A stretch of 64,000 nt of DNA from Galbibacter mesophilus (GTDB lineage Bacteria; Bacteroidota; Bacteroidia; Flavobacteriales; Flavobacteriaceae): NCBI RefSeq assembly GCF_023721415.1, contig NZ_JAMQVC010000001.1, positions 310,001 to 374,000 of the forward strand, written 5' to 3'. This document shows, one piece after another, positions 1 through 9,390 of the stretch. The translations under genes and the position numbers were made by a program. The notes under the pieces were generated by a model. The model worked only from the letters and a program-made list of their open reading frames with translations, was not told the origin of the DNA and made no database searches. The number at the start of each line of letters is the position of its first letter. Position 1 is the first letter of the stretch.

Positions 1-215
1 TCAACATTACGGAAATGGATGCAGGAAAAGGGTTGAACTACACATTACATAATCCAAAAAATGGGGTGTACGCATTTCTTTTGGAAGGTAATGTTTCCAT
101 AAACGATGAAACTCTTGAAAAGAGAGACGCCCTTGGCATTAGAGAAGCGGAGGAACTAAAAATAAACGCAACAGCCGACAGTAAATTATTGCTGATGGAG
201 ATTCCTATGGCGTAG
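1..215 (+). CDS. Pirin family protein, C-terminal end (truncated by the window edge)
   Basis: The reading frame is open from base 3 and ends at TAG 213-215, giving about 70 residues of a C-terminus. The stretch running LNYTLHNPKNGVYAFLLEG, then a beta-rich segment and a final LLLMEIPM, matches the closing cupin domain of YhaK/YhhW-type pirins as I remember them. Pirins are metal-binding bicupin proteins; some are quercetin dioxygenases and the role of most is unknown. The N-terminal cupin, which holds the metal ligands, lies outside the window, so activity cannot be judged. A probable terminator follows about 40 bases downstream. Confidence 0.8.
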   Translation, partial: NITEMDAGKGLNYTLHNPKNGVYAFLLEGNVSINDETLEKRDALGIREAEELKINATADSKLLLMEIPMA

Positions 216-257
216 TGTGATAGACTTTTAAATTCTTACGGCTTAAATTTTGAATAG

Positions 258-317
258 AGCTTCATTCAGTTGTAAATGACTCAAAAGGATTTTGCTGCTG
301 GATGAAGCTATTTTTTT
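258..317 (+). terminator. Probable intrinsic terminator after the pirin gene
   Basis: The arm AGCTTCATTCAG (258-269) pairs with CTGGATGAAGCT (298-309) with a single T-G wobble. Seven T residues follow at 311-317. The loop is long (28 bases), which lowers certainty, but the position fits the end of the pirin transcript. Confidence 0.5.
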
Positions 318-352
318 ACGTTTAGTTTTTACGAAGACAGCATGTTTTACAA

Positions 353-481
353 TCATCGATTTCTTCGGCACCTTTCACTGCAGTACTTTACATGCTCCCA
401 GTCTCGCTCCCATTTATTACGCCACGTAAAAGGCCTACCACAAACTAAACAAATCTTGGAAGGTTTTTCTTTGTTGGCCAT
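353..481 (-). CDS. DUF2256 family small zinc-ribbon-like protein (42 aa)
   Basis: The minus strand from ATG at 481 reads 42 codons to TGA at 353. The product starts [20 protein letters not shown] and continues through a Trp-rich, charged middle to [11 protein letters not shown]. The C-x2-C and C-x3-C pairs, with the GRPFTW and KYCSERCR signatures, are those of the DUF2256 family, predicted to bind one zinc ion. Function is not established; relatives are often found near photolyase or cryptochrome genes, but none is visible here. It starts 24 bases downstream of the ABC exporter stop on the same strand, so it may be the last gene of the truA-exporter transcript. The plus-strand frame over it is only its shadow. 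Confidence 0.85.
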   Translation of the reverse strand: MANKEKPSKICLVCGRPFTWRNKWERDWEHVKYCSERCRRNR

Positions 482-505
482 GGGTAAAATAATTTTTCAA
501 ATGTT

Positions 506-2275
506 TTATACGGCCTCTTCCGCTAAAAACTGAACTTCATATAGATTTCTATAGTAACCATCAGGTTTTTTCAGAAGCTCTTCATGCGTCCCGGATTCTA
601 CAATGTTCCCAGCTTCCATCACCAGAATTTTATCGGCTTTTTTAATGGTTGCCAAGCGGTGTGCAATGACAATTGAAGTGCGCCCTTTGGTAATTTTATC
701 GGTAGCTTTTTGAATGAGTTTTTCTGAATGTCCGTCCACCGAAGAAGTTGCTTCATCTAAAATTAAAATACTCGGATTACTTACGTAAGCCCGTAAAAAC
801 GCAATTAGTTGCCTTTGACCACTGGAAAGCATGCTTCCACGTTCTTTTACGTTATAGTGATAACCGCCTGGAAGGCTCGTAATAAATTTATGAATTCCGA
901 TATCTTTTGCAGCTTGCACTACATCTTCCTCTCTTATGGAATTATCATTTAAGGTGATATTATTTAATATAGTATCCGCAAATAAGAATACATCTTGAAG
1001 TACAATGGCAATTTGTGAACGTAATGATTTTATGGTGAATTCAGAAATATTTGTGCCATCCGCCAAAATCTCCCCGGAGTTAATATCGTAAAAACGATTC
1101 AGCAAATTAATTATAGTTGATTTACCCGCGCCTGTAGCTCCAACAATTGCAATGGTTTCCCCCGGTTTTGCATCAAAGGAAATACCGTGAAGCACTTCTT
1201 CATCTGGAACATACCCAAAACGAACATTCTTAAACGAAATTTCACCTTTTAAATTATTAGCCTTTAAGGTTCCTTTGTTTTCAATTTTACTATCCGTGTC
1301 AAGAATATCAAAAACACGGTTGGCAGCAACCATACCCATTTGAAGGGTGTTAAATTTATCGGCGATTTGTCTTAGAGGTCTAAAAATCATGGAAGAGAGC
1401 ATGATAAACATAAATATATTACCTAAATCTTCCGCTCCATCCATAACGGCACGTAAGCCTCCAAACCAAACAATTAAACCTGTTGTGATAGAAGACATTA
1501 ATTCTACTACCGCAATAAAAATGGAGTTGTACCAAACGGTGTTTACCCAAGCTTTTTTATGTTTATCGTTTATTTCTTTAAATTGTTGATATTCTTCATT
1601 TTCACGAACAAAAAGCTGTACGATTTTCATTCCCGACAAGCGTTCCTGCACGAAAGAATTTAAATTGGAAACTTCTCTACGTACCTCCACAAAAGCTTTT
1701 TTCATAGCCTTCTGAAACAAACGGGTAGCATAAAGCATTAAAGGTAGCACCGCAAAAATAATGAGCGAAAGTTTCCAATCGAAATAGATCATTACCCCTG
1801 CCACCACAATCATTTTTAGCAAGTCGCTCACAATCATGAACAGCCCATCGCTAAAAATAGCCGCGATACGTTCAATATCGCTAACCGCCCTAGTAACCAA
1901 CACTCCCACGGAAGAGCTATCAAAATACTTCATTCTAAAACGAAGCATGTGCTTAAAAAGTTTTACCCGGATATCTTCAATAACCGATTGTCCGAGCCAA
2001 TTCGCGTAATAGATAAAAGAAAGCTGACTGATTACTTCTAAAAAAAGCACAATTGTCATGTACACTACAAATATCAGCAATCCATGACTATCTTTATTCA
2101 AAATGTAATCATCAACAGTATATTTCAATAAAATAGGCCTTACAGAAGAAAAGACCGAAAGCATAATAGCGGCAATTGCCACACCAATAAAAGTGAGTCG
2201 GTATGGTTTGGTGTATTTCATCAATCGGGTAAAAAGCCCGAGATCGAATGTATTTCCTGTTTTATCTTTACTCAT
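506..2275 (-). CDS. ABC exporter, fused membrane and ATPase domains (ABCB/MsbA-like half transporter)
   Basis: This 589-residue protein has an N-terminal six-helix ABC transporter membrane domain (about residues 20-310) and a C-terminal nucleotide-binding domain. The ATPase shows Walker A GATGAGKST near residue 378, the signature LSSGQRQ near 480, Walker B LILDEATSSVD near 501 and the switch His in IAHRLA near 534. All catalytic residues are present, so an active homodimeric or heterodimeric exporter in the inner membrane is expected. The substrate cannot be told: lipid, drug and peptide exporters share this architecture. Its start codon overlaps the end of truA by eight bases, which suggests translational coupling. 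Confidence 0.9.
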   Translation of the reverse strand: MSKDKTGNTFDLGLFTRLMKYTKPYRLTFIGVAIAAIMLSVFSSVRPILLKYTVDDYILNKDSHGLLIFVVYMTIVLFLEVISQLSFIYYANWLGQSVIEDIRVKLFKHMLRFRMKYFDSSSVGVLVTRAVSDIERIAAIFSDGLFMIVSDLLKMIVVAGVMIYFDWKLSLIIFAVLPLMLYATRLFQKAMKKAFVEVRREVSNLNSFVQERLSGMKIVQLFVRENEEYQQFKEINDKHKKAWVNTVWYNSIFIAVVELMSSITTGLIVWFGGLRAVMDGAEDLGNIFMFIMLSSMIFRPLRQIADKFNTLQMGMVAANRVFDILDTDSKIENKGTLKANNLKGEISFKNVRFGYVPDEEVLHGISFDAKPGETIAIVGATGAGKSTIINLLNRFYDINSGEILADGTNISEFTIKSLRSQIAIVLQDVFLFADTILNNITLNDNSIREEDVVQAAKDIGIHKFITSLPGGYHYNVKERGSMLSSGQRQLIAFLRAYVSNPSILILDEATSSVDGHSEKLIQKATDKITKGRTSIVIAHRLATIKKADKILVMEAGNIVESGTHEELLKKPDGYYRNLYEVQFLAEEAV

Positions 2276-3020
2276 TAATTTTAAATATTCTTTCTGGATA
2301 CAAAACTTCCGTTAAATAGAGTCCGTGAGCGGGAACCGATGCTCCTGCGTTGCTCCTATTTTTACTTTCAATAATTTTTTTAACGTCCTCCATAGTACGT
2401 TTTCCCATTCCTACATCAAGTAAAGTCCCTACCACGGCGCGAACCATATTACGAAGAAATCTATCGGCCGTAATATGAAACACCAACAAGTCGTTTTGAC
2501 GAACCCAAACGGCCTTCCTAACATCACAAATATAAGTTTTTACATCGGTGTTTGACTTTGAAAAACATTGAAAATCCTTATACTTCAATAATAAATCAGC
2601 CGCTTCATTCATGGCGTCTAAATCTAGTTCTGCCCTTAAATTATAGGCATAATCCGTGTAAAAAGGATTTTTCTGAGAAACCACCCAATACTCATAGCTG
2701 CGTTGGACAGCGTCGAAACGTGCATGCGCATCATCTTGAACTCTCTGAATGTTCTGTATGGAAATATCAGTAGGCAAATAACTATTCAATTTATAATGAA
2801 GCTCTTCCTCATCAACAATAGATTCCACATCGAAATGCGCATACATTTGTTTGGCGTGTACCCCAGCGTCTGTTCTTCCCGCGCCTACAATTTGTATTTC
2901 GCTTCGTAACAATGTAGAAAGCGCATTTTCTAACACTTCCTGAACCGAAATAGCATTGGGTTGGTATTGCCAGCCGTGATAATGCTTACCATTGTATGAA
3001 AGTTCTAAAAAATATCTCAA
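2268..3020 (-). CDS. truA: tRNA pseudouridine(38-40) synthase TruA
   Basis: TruA isomerises uridines 38-40 in the anticodon arm of many tRNAs. The 250-residue length is usual. The catalytic motif GRTDAGVHAKQ is present with the nucleophile Asp at residue 51, and the second-domain segment around RFLRNMVRAVVGTLLDVG is typical of the family. The gene overlaps the ABC exporter start, a link that has no obvious functional meaning and probably reflects co-transcription. A TATCTTTG box lies about 33 bases upstream of the start. Confidence 0.95.
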   Translation of the reverse strand: MRYFLELSYNGKHYHGWQYQPNAISVQEVLENALSTLLRSEIQIVGAGRTDAGVHAKQMYAHFDVESIVDEEELHYKLNSYLPTDISIQNIQRVQDDAHARFDAVQRSYEYWVVSQKNPFYTDYAYNLRAELDLDAMNEAADLLLKYKDFQCFSKSNTDVKTYICDVRKAVWVRQNDLLVFHITADRFLRNMVRAVVGTLLDVGMGKRTMEDVKKIIESKNRSNAGASVPAHGLYLTEVLYPERIFKINE

Positions 3021-3052
3021 AACCTAAGTAATGTTGTTTTTTAACCAAGAAA

Positions 3053-3077
3053 CAAAGATACCATTATTTTGCACCAA
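3053..3077 (-). promoter_or_regulatory. Possible truA promoter (-7 box TATCTTTG)
   Basis: On the minus strand TATCTTTG (3060 to 3053) matches the Bacteroidota -7 consensus TAnnTTTG. A TTG lies only 14 bases upstream, shorter than the usual 17-23, so the -33 assignment is weak. It would start transcription about 25 bases before truA. Confidence 0.35.
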
Positions 3078-3188
3078 CTGAATGCAGAAAGTGCTGAGGA
3101 ATCAAAAACTAATGTTCCTATCATTTAAAGACATTTTTTTATTGCTGATATGATTTCTCTAATTGAAATGATACCTTTACCCTGAAGA

Positions 3189-3695
3189 ATGAAATTTATG
3201 CGTAAAATCCTATTGTTATCGGACACACATAGTTACTTGGATGAGAAAATCCTTAAATATGTAAATCAAGCTGATGAAGTATGGCACGCGGGCGATATTG
3301 GAGATTCTAAAGTTACGGATACCATACAAAAATACAAACCATTAAAGGGGGTATTTGGAAATATAGACAACGATAAAATAAGATTGGAATTTCCAGAGAA
3401 CAACCGTTTTACATGTGAAAATGTGGATGTTTGGATTACTCACATTGGTGGTTATCCTAATCGTTACGATAAAAGAATTCGAGAAGAAATAAAAAAGAAT
3501 CCTCCAAAATTATTCATCAGTGGCCATTCCCATATTTTAAAAGTAATGTGGGATAAAAAACTAAATCTACTACATATGAATCCTGGAGCAGCCGGAAAAC
3601 ATGGATTCCATAAAGTGAGAACCATGTTGCGGTTTGTAATTGATGGCGAACAAATAAAAAATCTTGAAATTATAGAGTTGGAAAAAAGAGTTTAA
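3189..3695 (+). CDS. YfcE/MJ0936-type metallophosphoesterase
   Basis: A 168-residue calcineurin-like phosphoesterase. The metal-binding signatures appear in order: DTH near the N-terminus, then HAGDIGD, GNID, THIGG, SGHSH and the closing NPGAAGKHG. This set is that of the YfcE/MJ0936 family, cytoplasmic phosphodiesterases active on artificial substrates whose natural substrate is unclear. ATG 3189 is used here; an internal ATG at 3198 gives MRKILLLSDTH, equally consistent with the family start. It is divergent from truA and is followed after 35 bases by the DUF4197 lipoprotein gene. Confidence 0.88.
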   Translation: MKFMRKILLLSDTHSYLDEKILKYVNQADEVWHAGDIGDSKVTDTIQKYKPLKGVFGNIDNDKIRLEFPENNRFTCENVDVWITHIGGYPNRYDKRIREEIKKNPPKLFISGHSHILKVMWDKKLNLLHMNPGAAGKHGFHKVRTMLRFVIDGEQIKNLEIIELEKRV

Positions 3696-3730
3696 CTTTC
3701 CTAAGAAACTGAATATTAAAAACCTTAATC

Positions 3731-4450
3731 ATGAATACATCCATTAAAAAACTTCCTTTAATTGTTTTAGCAATAACCATATTTTCTTCCAGCTGTACTT
3801 CTTTGAATACAACTAACGGAAGTTCTCAAAACAGCAGTGTTGTTTTAAACACGGTTCAGTCCGTTTTGAAAAACGGTACACAAGATGCCTTTGCTGTTTT
3901 TGGCGATACCGAAGCATTTATGACCAACGCTCTTATTGATGCCGCCATGCCCAAGGAGTTAAAAGACATCAATCGAAAACTAGAATCCTACGGACTATCA
4001 AGCGTTGTAGAAAAAGAAAAAGCGCTTATCAGCGAAGTAGCAGAAGCTTCCATAACGGCCGCAAAGCCTATTGTTACGAAAGCCATAAATAAGATGACTC
4101 CACAAGATGCCATAGCCATACTTTCTGGAGGAAAAGGAGCAGCCACGCAATACCTTAAGGACAAAACCTATACCGATCTTACTAAAGCCATCAATCCGGT
4201 TGTAACTTCAAAAACCGAAAGTCTTGGAATAAACAGTTTGCTGGACAATGCTCTTGGCGGGAACAACAGTTCTTTAAATGAAATTGTTGGGGTGGTTTTA
4301 GGCACCGGTAGTTCTGCAAACGGCACAGTACAGTTAAACGATGCGATAACCAAACAATTAACCGATGGTCTATTCAACATTGTGGAAGACGCAGAAAATG
4401 ATGCCCGCTCCAACCCAACAACGATTCTAAATTCTATATTAACGAATTAA
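3731..4450 (+). CDS. DUF4197 family lipoprotein
   Basis: This 239-residue protein begins with a lipoprotein signal: hydrophobic residues 8-18, then SSSC with the lipidated Cys at 22. The rest is mostly helical, with the TTNALIDAAMPKEL-like and GGKGAATQYLKDKT segments I associate with DUF4197 proteins. No enzymatic motif is visible and the function is unknown. It probably sits in the outer or inner membrane facing the periplasm. Its TAA stop (4448-4450) interlocks with the stop of the convergent DUF3467 gene (4447-4449). Confidence 0.82.
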   Translation: MNTSIKKLPLIVLAITIFSSSCTSLNTTNGSSQNSSVVLNTVQSVLKNGTQDAFAVFGDTEAFMTNALIDAAMPKELKDINRKLESYGLSSVVEKEKALISEVAEASITAAKPIVTKAINKMTPQDAIAILSGGKGAATQYLKDKTYTDLTKAINPVVTSKTESLGINSLLDNALGGNNSSLNEIVGVVLGTGSSANGTVQLNDAITKQLTDGLFNIVEDAENDARSNPTTILNSILTN

Positions 4451-4761
4451 GCCTCGCCCGTCGGCCCGAAGTTCAACGGCATAGGTGGCTGTTCGTAATC
4501 TTTTATTTCGCCATGTGCCTGCTCAAAGCGATGCACATTATCGCCCAATGCCTTTAAAAACCTTTTGGCATGTTGTGGGGTTAAAATAATCCTGCTTTTA
4601 ACTTTAGCCTTCGGCCTGCCCGGCATAATGCTCACGAAGTCTACCACAAATTCTGAAACGGAGTGGTTGATAATCGCTAAGTTAGCATACGTCCCTTCTG
4701 CTGTAGCATCGTCCAGTTCTATATTGATTTGATTTTTGTTTTTATCGTTTTGATCACTCAT
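4447..4761 (-). CDS. DUF3467 family protein
   Basis: A 104-residue soluble protein whose core, with TYANLAIINHSVSEFVVDF and SRIILTPQHAKRFLKAL, matches DUF3467. Members are small and cytoplasmic and have no assigned biochemical role. The gene lies just downstream of rpoC on the same strand, a neighbourhood I recall as common in Flavobacteriia. A strong terminator lies between the two, so it may be transcribed mostly from read-through or from its own promoter, which I could not identify. It ends in a four-base convergent overlap with the DUF4197 gene. Confidence 0.85.
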   Translation of the reverse strand: MSDQNDKNKNQINIELDDATAEGTYANLAIINHSVSEFVVDFVSIMPGRPKAKVKSRIILTPQHAKRFLKALGDNVHRFEQAHGEIKDYEQPPMPLNFGPTGEA

Positions 4762-4844
4762 AGTATGTGTTTGAAAGTTTATAAAATTTAAAGCAGTATT
4801 GACTTTGAATAATTTTCTTTAGACTTGGGTAAAAATAGTATTTT

Positions 4845-4880
4845 AAAAAAGAAAACCCCAAAGGAAATCCTTTGGGGTTT
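4845..4880 (-). terminator. Intrinsic terminator after rpoC
   Basis: A perfect 13-bp inverted repeat (4853-4865 with 4868-4880, core CCCCAAAGGA) lies 22 bases beyond the rpoC stop. In the minus direction it is followed by TTTTCTTTTTT. It would end the long secE-rpoC transcript. Confidence 0.85.
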
Positions 4881-4901
4881 GAATATCTATATTAAAAGAC
4901 A

Positions 4902-7900
4902 TTAAAAGTTAACGTGCTGCTGTTGTTTGCTAGCCATAATCTCATTGTACTCTTCTTTAGATCCTACAATAATATCATCATAGTCTCTCATACCAGTACC
5001 AGCTGGGATTTTGTGCCCAACAATTACGTTTTCTTTCAATCCTTCAAGATCATCTACCTTACCGCTTACCGCAGCTTCGTTCAGTACTTTTGTAGTTTCC
5101 TGGAACGATGCAGCCGAAATAAACGACTTGGTTTGTAATGATGCTCTTGTAATACCTTGCAATATTGGTGTAGCTACTGCAGGAACTGCATCTCTAGCCA
5201 CTACAAGTTCTTTGTCATTTCTTCTCAAGATAGAGTTCTCATCTCTCAACTCACGTGGAGAGATAATCTGTCCAGCCTTAAGTGTTTCAGAGTCTCCTGC
5301 ATCCTCGATAACTTTCATTCCAAAGATTCTATCATTTTCTTCAATGAAGTCATCTTTATGAACTAATTGTTGCTCTAAGAATGTAGTATCACCAGAATCT
5401 TGGATATTAACTTTACGCATCATTTGACGTACTACTACCTCAAAGTGCTTATCATTAATTTTCACCCCTTGTAAACGATATACTTCCTGTACTTCATTTA
5501 CTAGGTACTGCTGAACCGCAGAAGGCCCCTTAATTCTTAAGATATCTTCCGGAGTTATAGAACCGTCTGAAAGTGGCATACCGGCACGAACGTAATCGTT
5601 CTCCTGAACAAGAATTTGGTTGGATAACTTCACCAAATACTTTTTGATATCCCCTAACTTAGATTCTACAATAATCTCACGGTTACCTCTTTTAATTTTT
5701 CCAAAAGAAACAACACCATCAATTTCAGAAACTACTGCTGGGTTGGAAGGGTTACGTGCTTCGAAAAGCTCAGTAACTCTTGGTAAACCACCGGTAATAT
5801 CCCCTGCTTTAGAAGATCTTCTTGGTATTTTAACAAGGATTTTTCCTTCTTCAATTTTCTCATCATTATCTACCATAATGTGAGCTCCAACAGGTAAGTT
5901 ATAAGAACGTAATGTCTCCCCTTTACTGTTTTTAATCAACAATGTTGGGATAAGTTTCTTGTTTCTAGATTCAGAAATTACTTTTTCTTGGAAACCGGTT
6001 TGTTCATCGATTTCAACTTGGTAAGTAACCCCTTGATCAATATTCTCGTAAGCAATTTTACCAGAGAATTCAGAAACAATTACCGCGTTATATGGATCCC
6101 ACTGACAAATAATCGTACCTTTTTCAACTTTAGCTCCATCTTTTACAAAGATTTGAGAACCGTAAGGAACGTTATTGGTTGCCAATGTGATATTGGTTTT
6201 CTCATCGATAAATTTAACCTCGGCAGTTCTAGAAATTACAATATCAACCTCTTTTCCTTCAGCATCGGTTCCTTTAACTGTTTTAAGGTCTTCAATTTCA
6301 ACCTTACTGTTAAATTTAGCAATGATTTTATTTTCTTCTGAAATGTTACCTGCAATACCTCCCACGTGGAATGTACGAAGCGTAAGCTGTGTACCAGGCT
6401 CTCCAATAGACTGTGCAGCAACAACTCCAACAGCCTCTCCTTTTTGAACCATTTTACCAGTGGCTAGGTTTCTACCGTAACACTTAGCACAAATTCCTTG
6501 TTTCGCCTCACAAGTAAGCGGTGAACGAACTTCCATTCTTTCTACTGGCGAAGCTTCAATTTTCTTAACGATTTCTTCTGAAACCTCTTCTCCTGCTCCA
6601 ACTAAAAGCTCTTCAGTAAGTGGATCGTACACATCATGTAGAGATACACGTCCTAAAATACGCTCTCCAAGTGACTCAACGATTTCGTCATTTTTCTTTA
6701 AGGCTTCCACTTCTACACCACGCAGTGTTCCACAGTCTTCTGTGTTTACAATAACGTCTTGAGAAACGTCCACCAAACGACGTGTTAAGTAACCCGCATC
6801 CGCAGTTTTTAATGCCGTATCCGCAAGTCCTTTACGTGCACCGTGCGTAGAGATAAAGTACTCAAGAATTGAAAGACCTTCTTTAAAGTTAGAAAGAATT
6901 GGGTTCTCGATAATCTCTCCACCACCAGCAGTAGATTTTTTCGGTTTCGCCATCAATCCACGCATACCGGTAAGCTGACGAATCTGCTCTTTAGATCCCC
7001 TCGCTCCTGAATCAAGCATCATGAACACCGAGTTAAATCCTTGGTTATCTTCACGAATACGCTTCATTGCAAGTTCGGTTAGCATAGCATTGGTAGAAGT
7101 CCAAACGTCAATCACCTGATTGTAACGCTCGTTATTGGTAATAAGACCCATGTTATAGTTGGCCATAATTCCATCTACCTGCTCGTTTGCTTCCGCAATC
7201 ATTGGGTGTTTTTCTTCAGGAATAATAATATCACCTAAACTGAAAGACAATCCACCTTTAAAGGCGAAGTTATACCCCATGCTCTTGATTTTATCCAAGA
7301 AATCTGCCGTAGTTGGCACATCGGTTGCCTTTAAGATTTTTCCAATAATATCACGAAGCGACTTTTTAGTCAATACTTCATTAATGTAACCTGCTTTTTC
7401 TGGAACCACTTGGTTGAAAAGAATTCTACCAACAGTAGTTTCGATAATTTGCGGTACTAACTCACCTTCTTCATTGAAGTCTTTCGCACGAACTTTAACA
7501 ATAGCATTCAAATCAACTTTTTTCTCGTTGAAAGCAATGGTTACTTCATCCGCAGAATAGAAAGTCAATCCTTCTCCTTTAATCTTATGGTCTTCTGTAG
7601 ATTTTCTAGCTTTGGTCATATAGTAAAGACCAAGCACCATATCTTGAGAAGGTACCGTAATTGGTGAACCGTTAGCGGGGTTCAAAATATTGTGAGAAGC
7701 CAACATTAACATTTGTGCTTCCAAAATAGCTTCTGGACCTAGTGGCAAGTGAACCGCCATTTGATCCCCATCGAAATCCGCGTTAAATGCCGTACAAACC
7801 AGTGGGTGCAATTGAATTGCTTTTCCCTCGATAAGCTTAGGCTGGAACGCTTGGATACCCAAACGGTGAAGCGTAGGAGCACGGTTAAGTAGTACTGGGT

Positions 7901-9209
7901 GTCCTTTAAGAACATTTTCCAAAATATCCCAAACTACAGGCTCTCTTTTATCTATAATTTTCTTAGCAGATTTTACTGTTTTTACAATTCCTCTTTCAAT
8001 TAATTTTCTAATTACAAAAGGCTTGTACAGCTCAGCTGCCATATTTTTAGGAAGACCACACTCATACAGTTTCATTTCTGGTCCAACAACAATTACCGAA
8101 CGTGCTGAATAATCCACACGCTTACCTAGAAGGTTTTGACGGAAACGTCCTTGTTTACCTTTTAATGAATCTGAAAGTGACTTAAGTGGTCTATTTGATT
8201 CTGTTTTAACCGCAGATGACTTGCGAGTGTTGTCGAACAAAGAATCTACAGATTCCTGAAGCATACGCTTCTCGTTACGCAAGATTACTTCTGGCGCTTT
8301 GATTTCCATCAAACGCTTCAAACGGTTGTTTCTGATAATTACACGACGGTAAAGATCATTTAAATCTGAAGTCGCGAAACGACCTCCATCCAATGGAACC
8401 AACGGACGCAATTCTGGTGGAATCACCGGAATCACTTTCATGATCATCCATTCTGGATTGTTTTCTCTATTCTTTTGAGACTCACGAAGCGCTTCTACTA
8501 CTTGAAGACGCTTAAGTGCTTCTGTTTTACGTTGTTTAGACGTTTCAGTATTCGCTTTGTGACGTAACTCGTAAGATAGTTCGTTAAGATCGATTCTTGA
8601 TAAAAGCTCGATCAAACATTCAGCTCCCATTTTAGCGATAAACTTATTTGGATCTGTATCTTCCAAATATTGGTTTTCAGCAGGAATGGATTCAAGAATG
8701 TTTAAGTATTCCTCTTCCGTAAGGAAATCCATTTTTTGTACAGGATCTCCATCGGCGTTTTTAGCATCTCCAGGCTGGATTACCACATAACGCTCGTAAT
8801 AAATAATCATGTCCAATTTCTTGGATGGCAACCCAAGAAGATATCCAATTTTATTAGGTAAAGAACGGAAATACCAAATATGTGCTACCGGTACCACTAA
8901 GTTAATGTGACCTACTCTGTCTCTACGTACCTTTTTCTCGGTAACTTCCACACCACATCGGTCACAAACAATACCTTTATAACGTATTCTTTTGTATTTA
9001 CCACAAGCACATTCGTAATCCTTTACCGGACCAAAAATACGCTCACAGAAAAGACCGTCACGTTCTGGCTTATGTGTACGGTAGTTGATGGTTTCCGGCT
9101 TAAGCACTTCTCCTCTAGATTCTGCCAAAATAGATTCTGGAGAGGCCAAACCGATTGAGATTTTATTAAATCTCTGTTGAACTGTATTCTTATCTTTATT
9201 TCTAGCCAT
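4902..9209 (-). CDS. rpoC: DNA-directed RNA polymerase subunit beta'
   Basis: RpoC (1435 residues) forms half of the RNA polymerase active centre. The invariant NADFDGDQM loop that holds the catalytic magnesium lies near residue 478. The N-terminal zinc finger is seen as [13 protein letters not shown] followed by CDRCG (residues about 66-88), and the second zinc cluster [11 protein letters not shown] lies near 900. Length and domain order fit Bacteroidota beta' subunits. The gene follows rpoB after a 181-base gap containing three hairpins, wider than the gap in most rpoBC operons. Confidence 0.99.
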   Translation of the reverse strand: MARNKDKNTVQQRFNKISIGLASPESILAESRGEVLKPETINYRTHKPERDGLFCERIFGPVKDYECACGKYKRIRYKGIVCDRCGVEVTEKKVRRDRVGHINLVVPVAHIWYFRSLPNKIGYLLGLPSKKLDMIIYYERYVVIQPGDAKNADGDPVQKMDFLTEEEYLNILESIPAENQYLEDTDPNKFIAKMGAECLIELLSRIDLNELSYELRHKANTETSKQRKTEALKRLQVVEALRESQKNRENNPEWMIMKVIPVIPPELRPLVPLDGGRFATSDLNDLYRRVIIRNNRLKRLMEIKAPEVILRNEKRMLQESVDSLFDNTRKSSAVKTESNRPLKSLSDSLKGKQGRFRQNLLGKRVDYSARSVIVVGPEMKLYECGLPKNMAAELYKPFVIRKLIERGIVKTVKSAKKIIDKREPVVWDILENVLKGHPVLLNRAPTLHRLGIQAFQPKLIEGKAIQLHPLVCTAFNADFDGDQMAVHLPLGPEAILEAQMLMLASHNILNPANGSPITVPSQDMVLGLYYMTKARKSTEDHKIKGEGLTFYSADEVTIAFNEKKVDLNAIVKVRAKDFNEEGELVPQIIETTVGRILFNQVVPEKAGYINEVLTKKSLRDIIGKILKATDVPTTADFLDKIKSMGYNFAFKGGLSFSLGDIIIPEEKHPMIAEANEQVDGIMANYNMGLITNNERYNQVIDVWTSTNAMLTELAMKRIREDNQGFNSVFMMLDSGARGSKEQIRQLTGMRGLMAKPKKSTAGGGEIIENPILSNFKEGLSILEYFISTHGARKGLADTALKTADAGYLTRRLVDVSQDVIVNTEDCGTLRGVEVEALKKNDEIVESLGERILGRVSLHDVYDPLTEELLVGAGEEVSEEIVKKIEASPVERMEVRSPLTCEAKQGICAKCYGRNLATGKMVQKGEAVGVVAAQSIGEPGTQLTLRTFHVGGIAGNISEENKIIAKFNSKVEIEDLKTVKGTDAEGKEVDIVISRTAEVKFIDEKTNITLATNNVPYGSQIFVKDGAKVEKGTIICQWDPYNAVIVSEFSGKIAYENIDQGVTYQVEIDEQTGFQEKVISESRNKKLIPTLLIKNSKGETLRSYNLPVGAHIMVDNDEKIEEGKILVKIPRRSSKAGDITGGLPRVTELFEARNPSNPAVVSEIDGVVSFGKIKRGNREIIVESKLGDIKKYLVKLSNQILVQENDYVRAGMPLSDGSITPEDILRIKGPSAVQQYLVNEVQEVYRLQGVKINDKHFEVVVRQMMRKVNIQDSGDTTFLEQQLVHKDDFIEENDRIFGMKVIEDAGDSETLKAGQIISPRELRDENSILRRNDKELVVARDAVPAVATPILQGITRASLQTKSFISAASFQETTKVLNEAAVSGKVDDLEGLKENVIVGHKIPAGTGMRDYDDIIVGSKEEYNEIMASKQQQHVNF

Positions 9210-9241
9210 AATATATGGTGATAATGAATTAAGTGTAATTT

Positions 9242-9384
9242 ACCCTCGTCGAGGGTTTAATTCTCCAGCTTTTACTGGAAAGAATTAATTTATTTTTCTT
9301 TAAAAACCTTTCAGCATTGCTGTAAGATAGTTGATGACTATTATTTTAGTGAAGGCACTCAGCAAAAACCAAGTGCCTCTACTA
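9242..9384 (-). promoter_or_regulatory. Three consecutive hairpins in the rpoB-rpoC intergenic region
   Basis: Within the 181-base gap, ACCCTCGTCGAGGGT (9242-9256) is a tight palindrome. TTAATTCTCCAG pairs with CTGG-AA-AGAATTAA (9257-9288). GGCACT pairs with AGTGCC (9354-9377), extended outward by TAGT and ACTA to 9347-9384. None has a clear T-tract in the minus direction, so RNA processing or mRNA stability is more likely than termination. The role is inferred from structure only. Confidence 0.5.
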
Positions 9385-9390
9385 AAAATA

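Noticed and set aside
342-533. 63-codon plus-strand frame
   Set aside because: It is the shadow of the DUF2256 gene and the end of the ABC exporter gene on the other strand.
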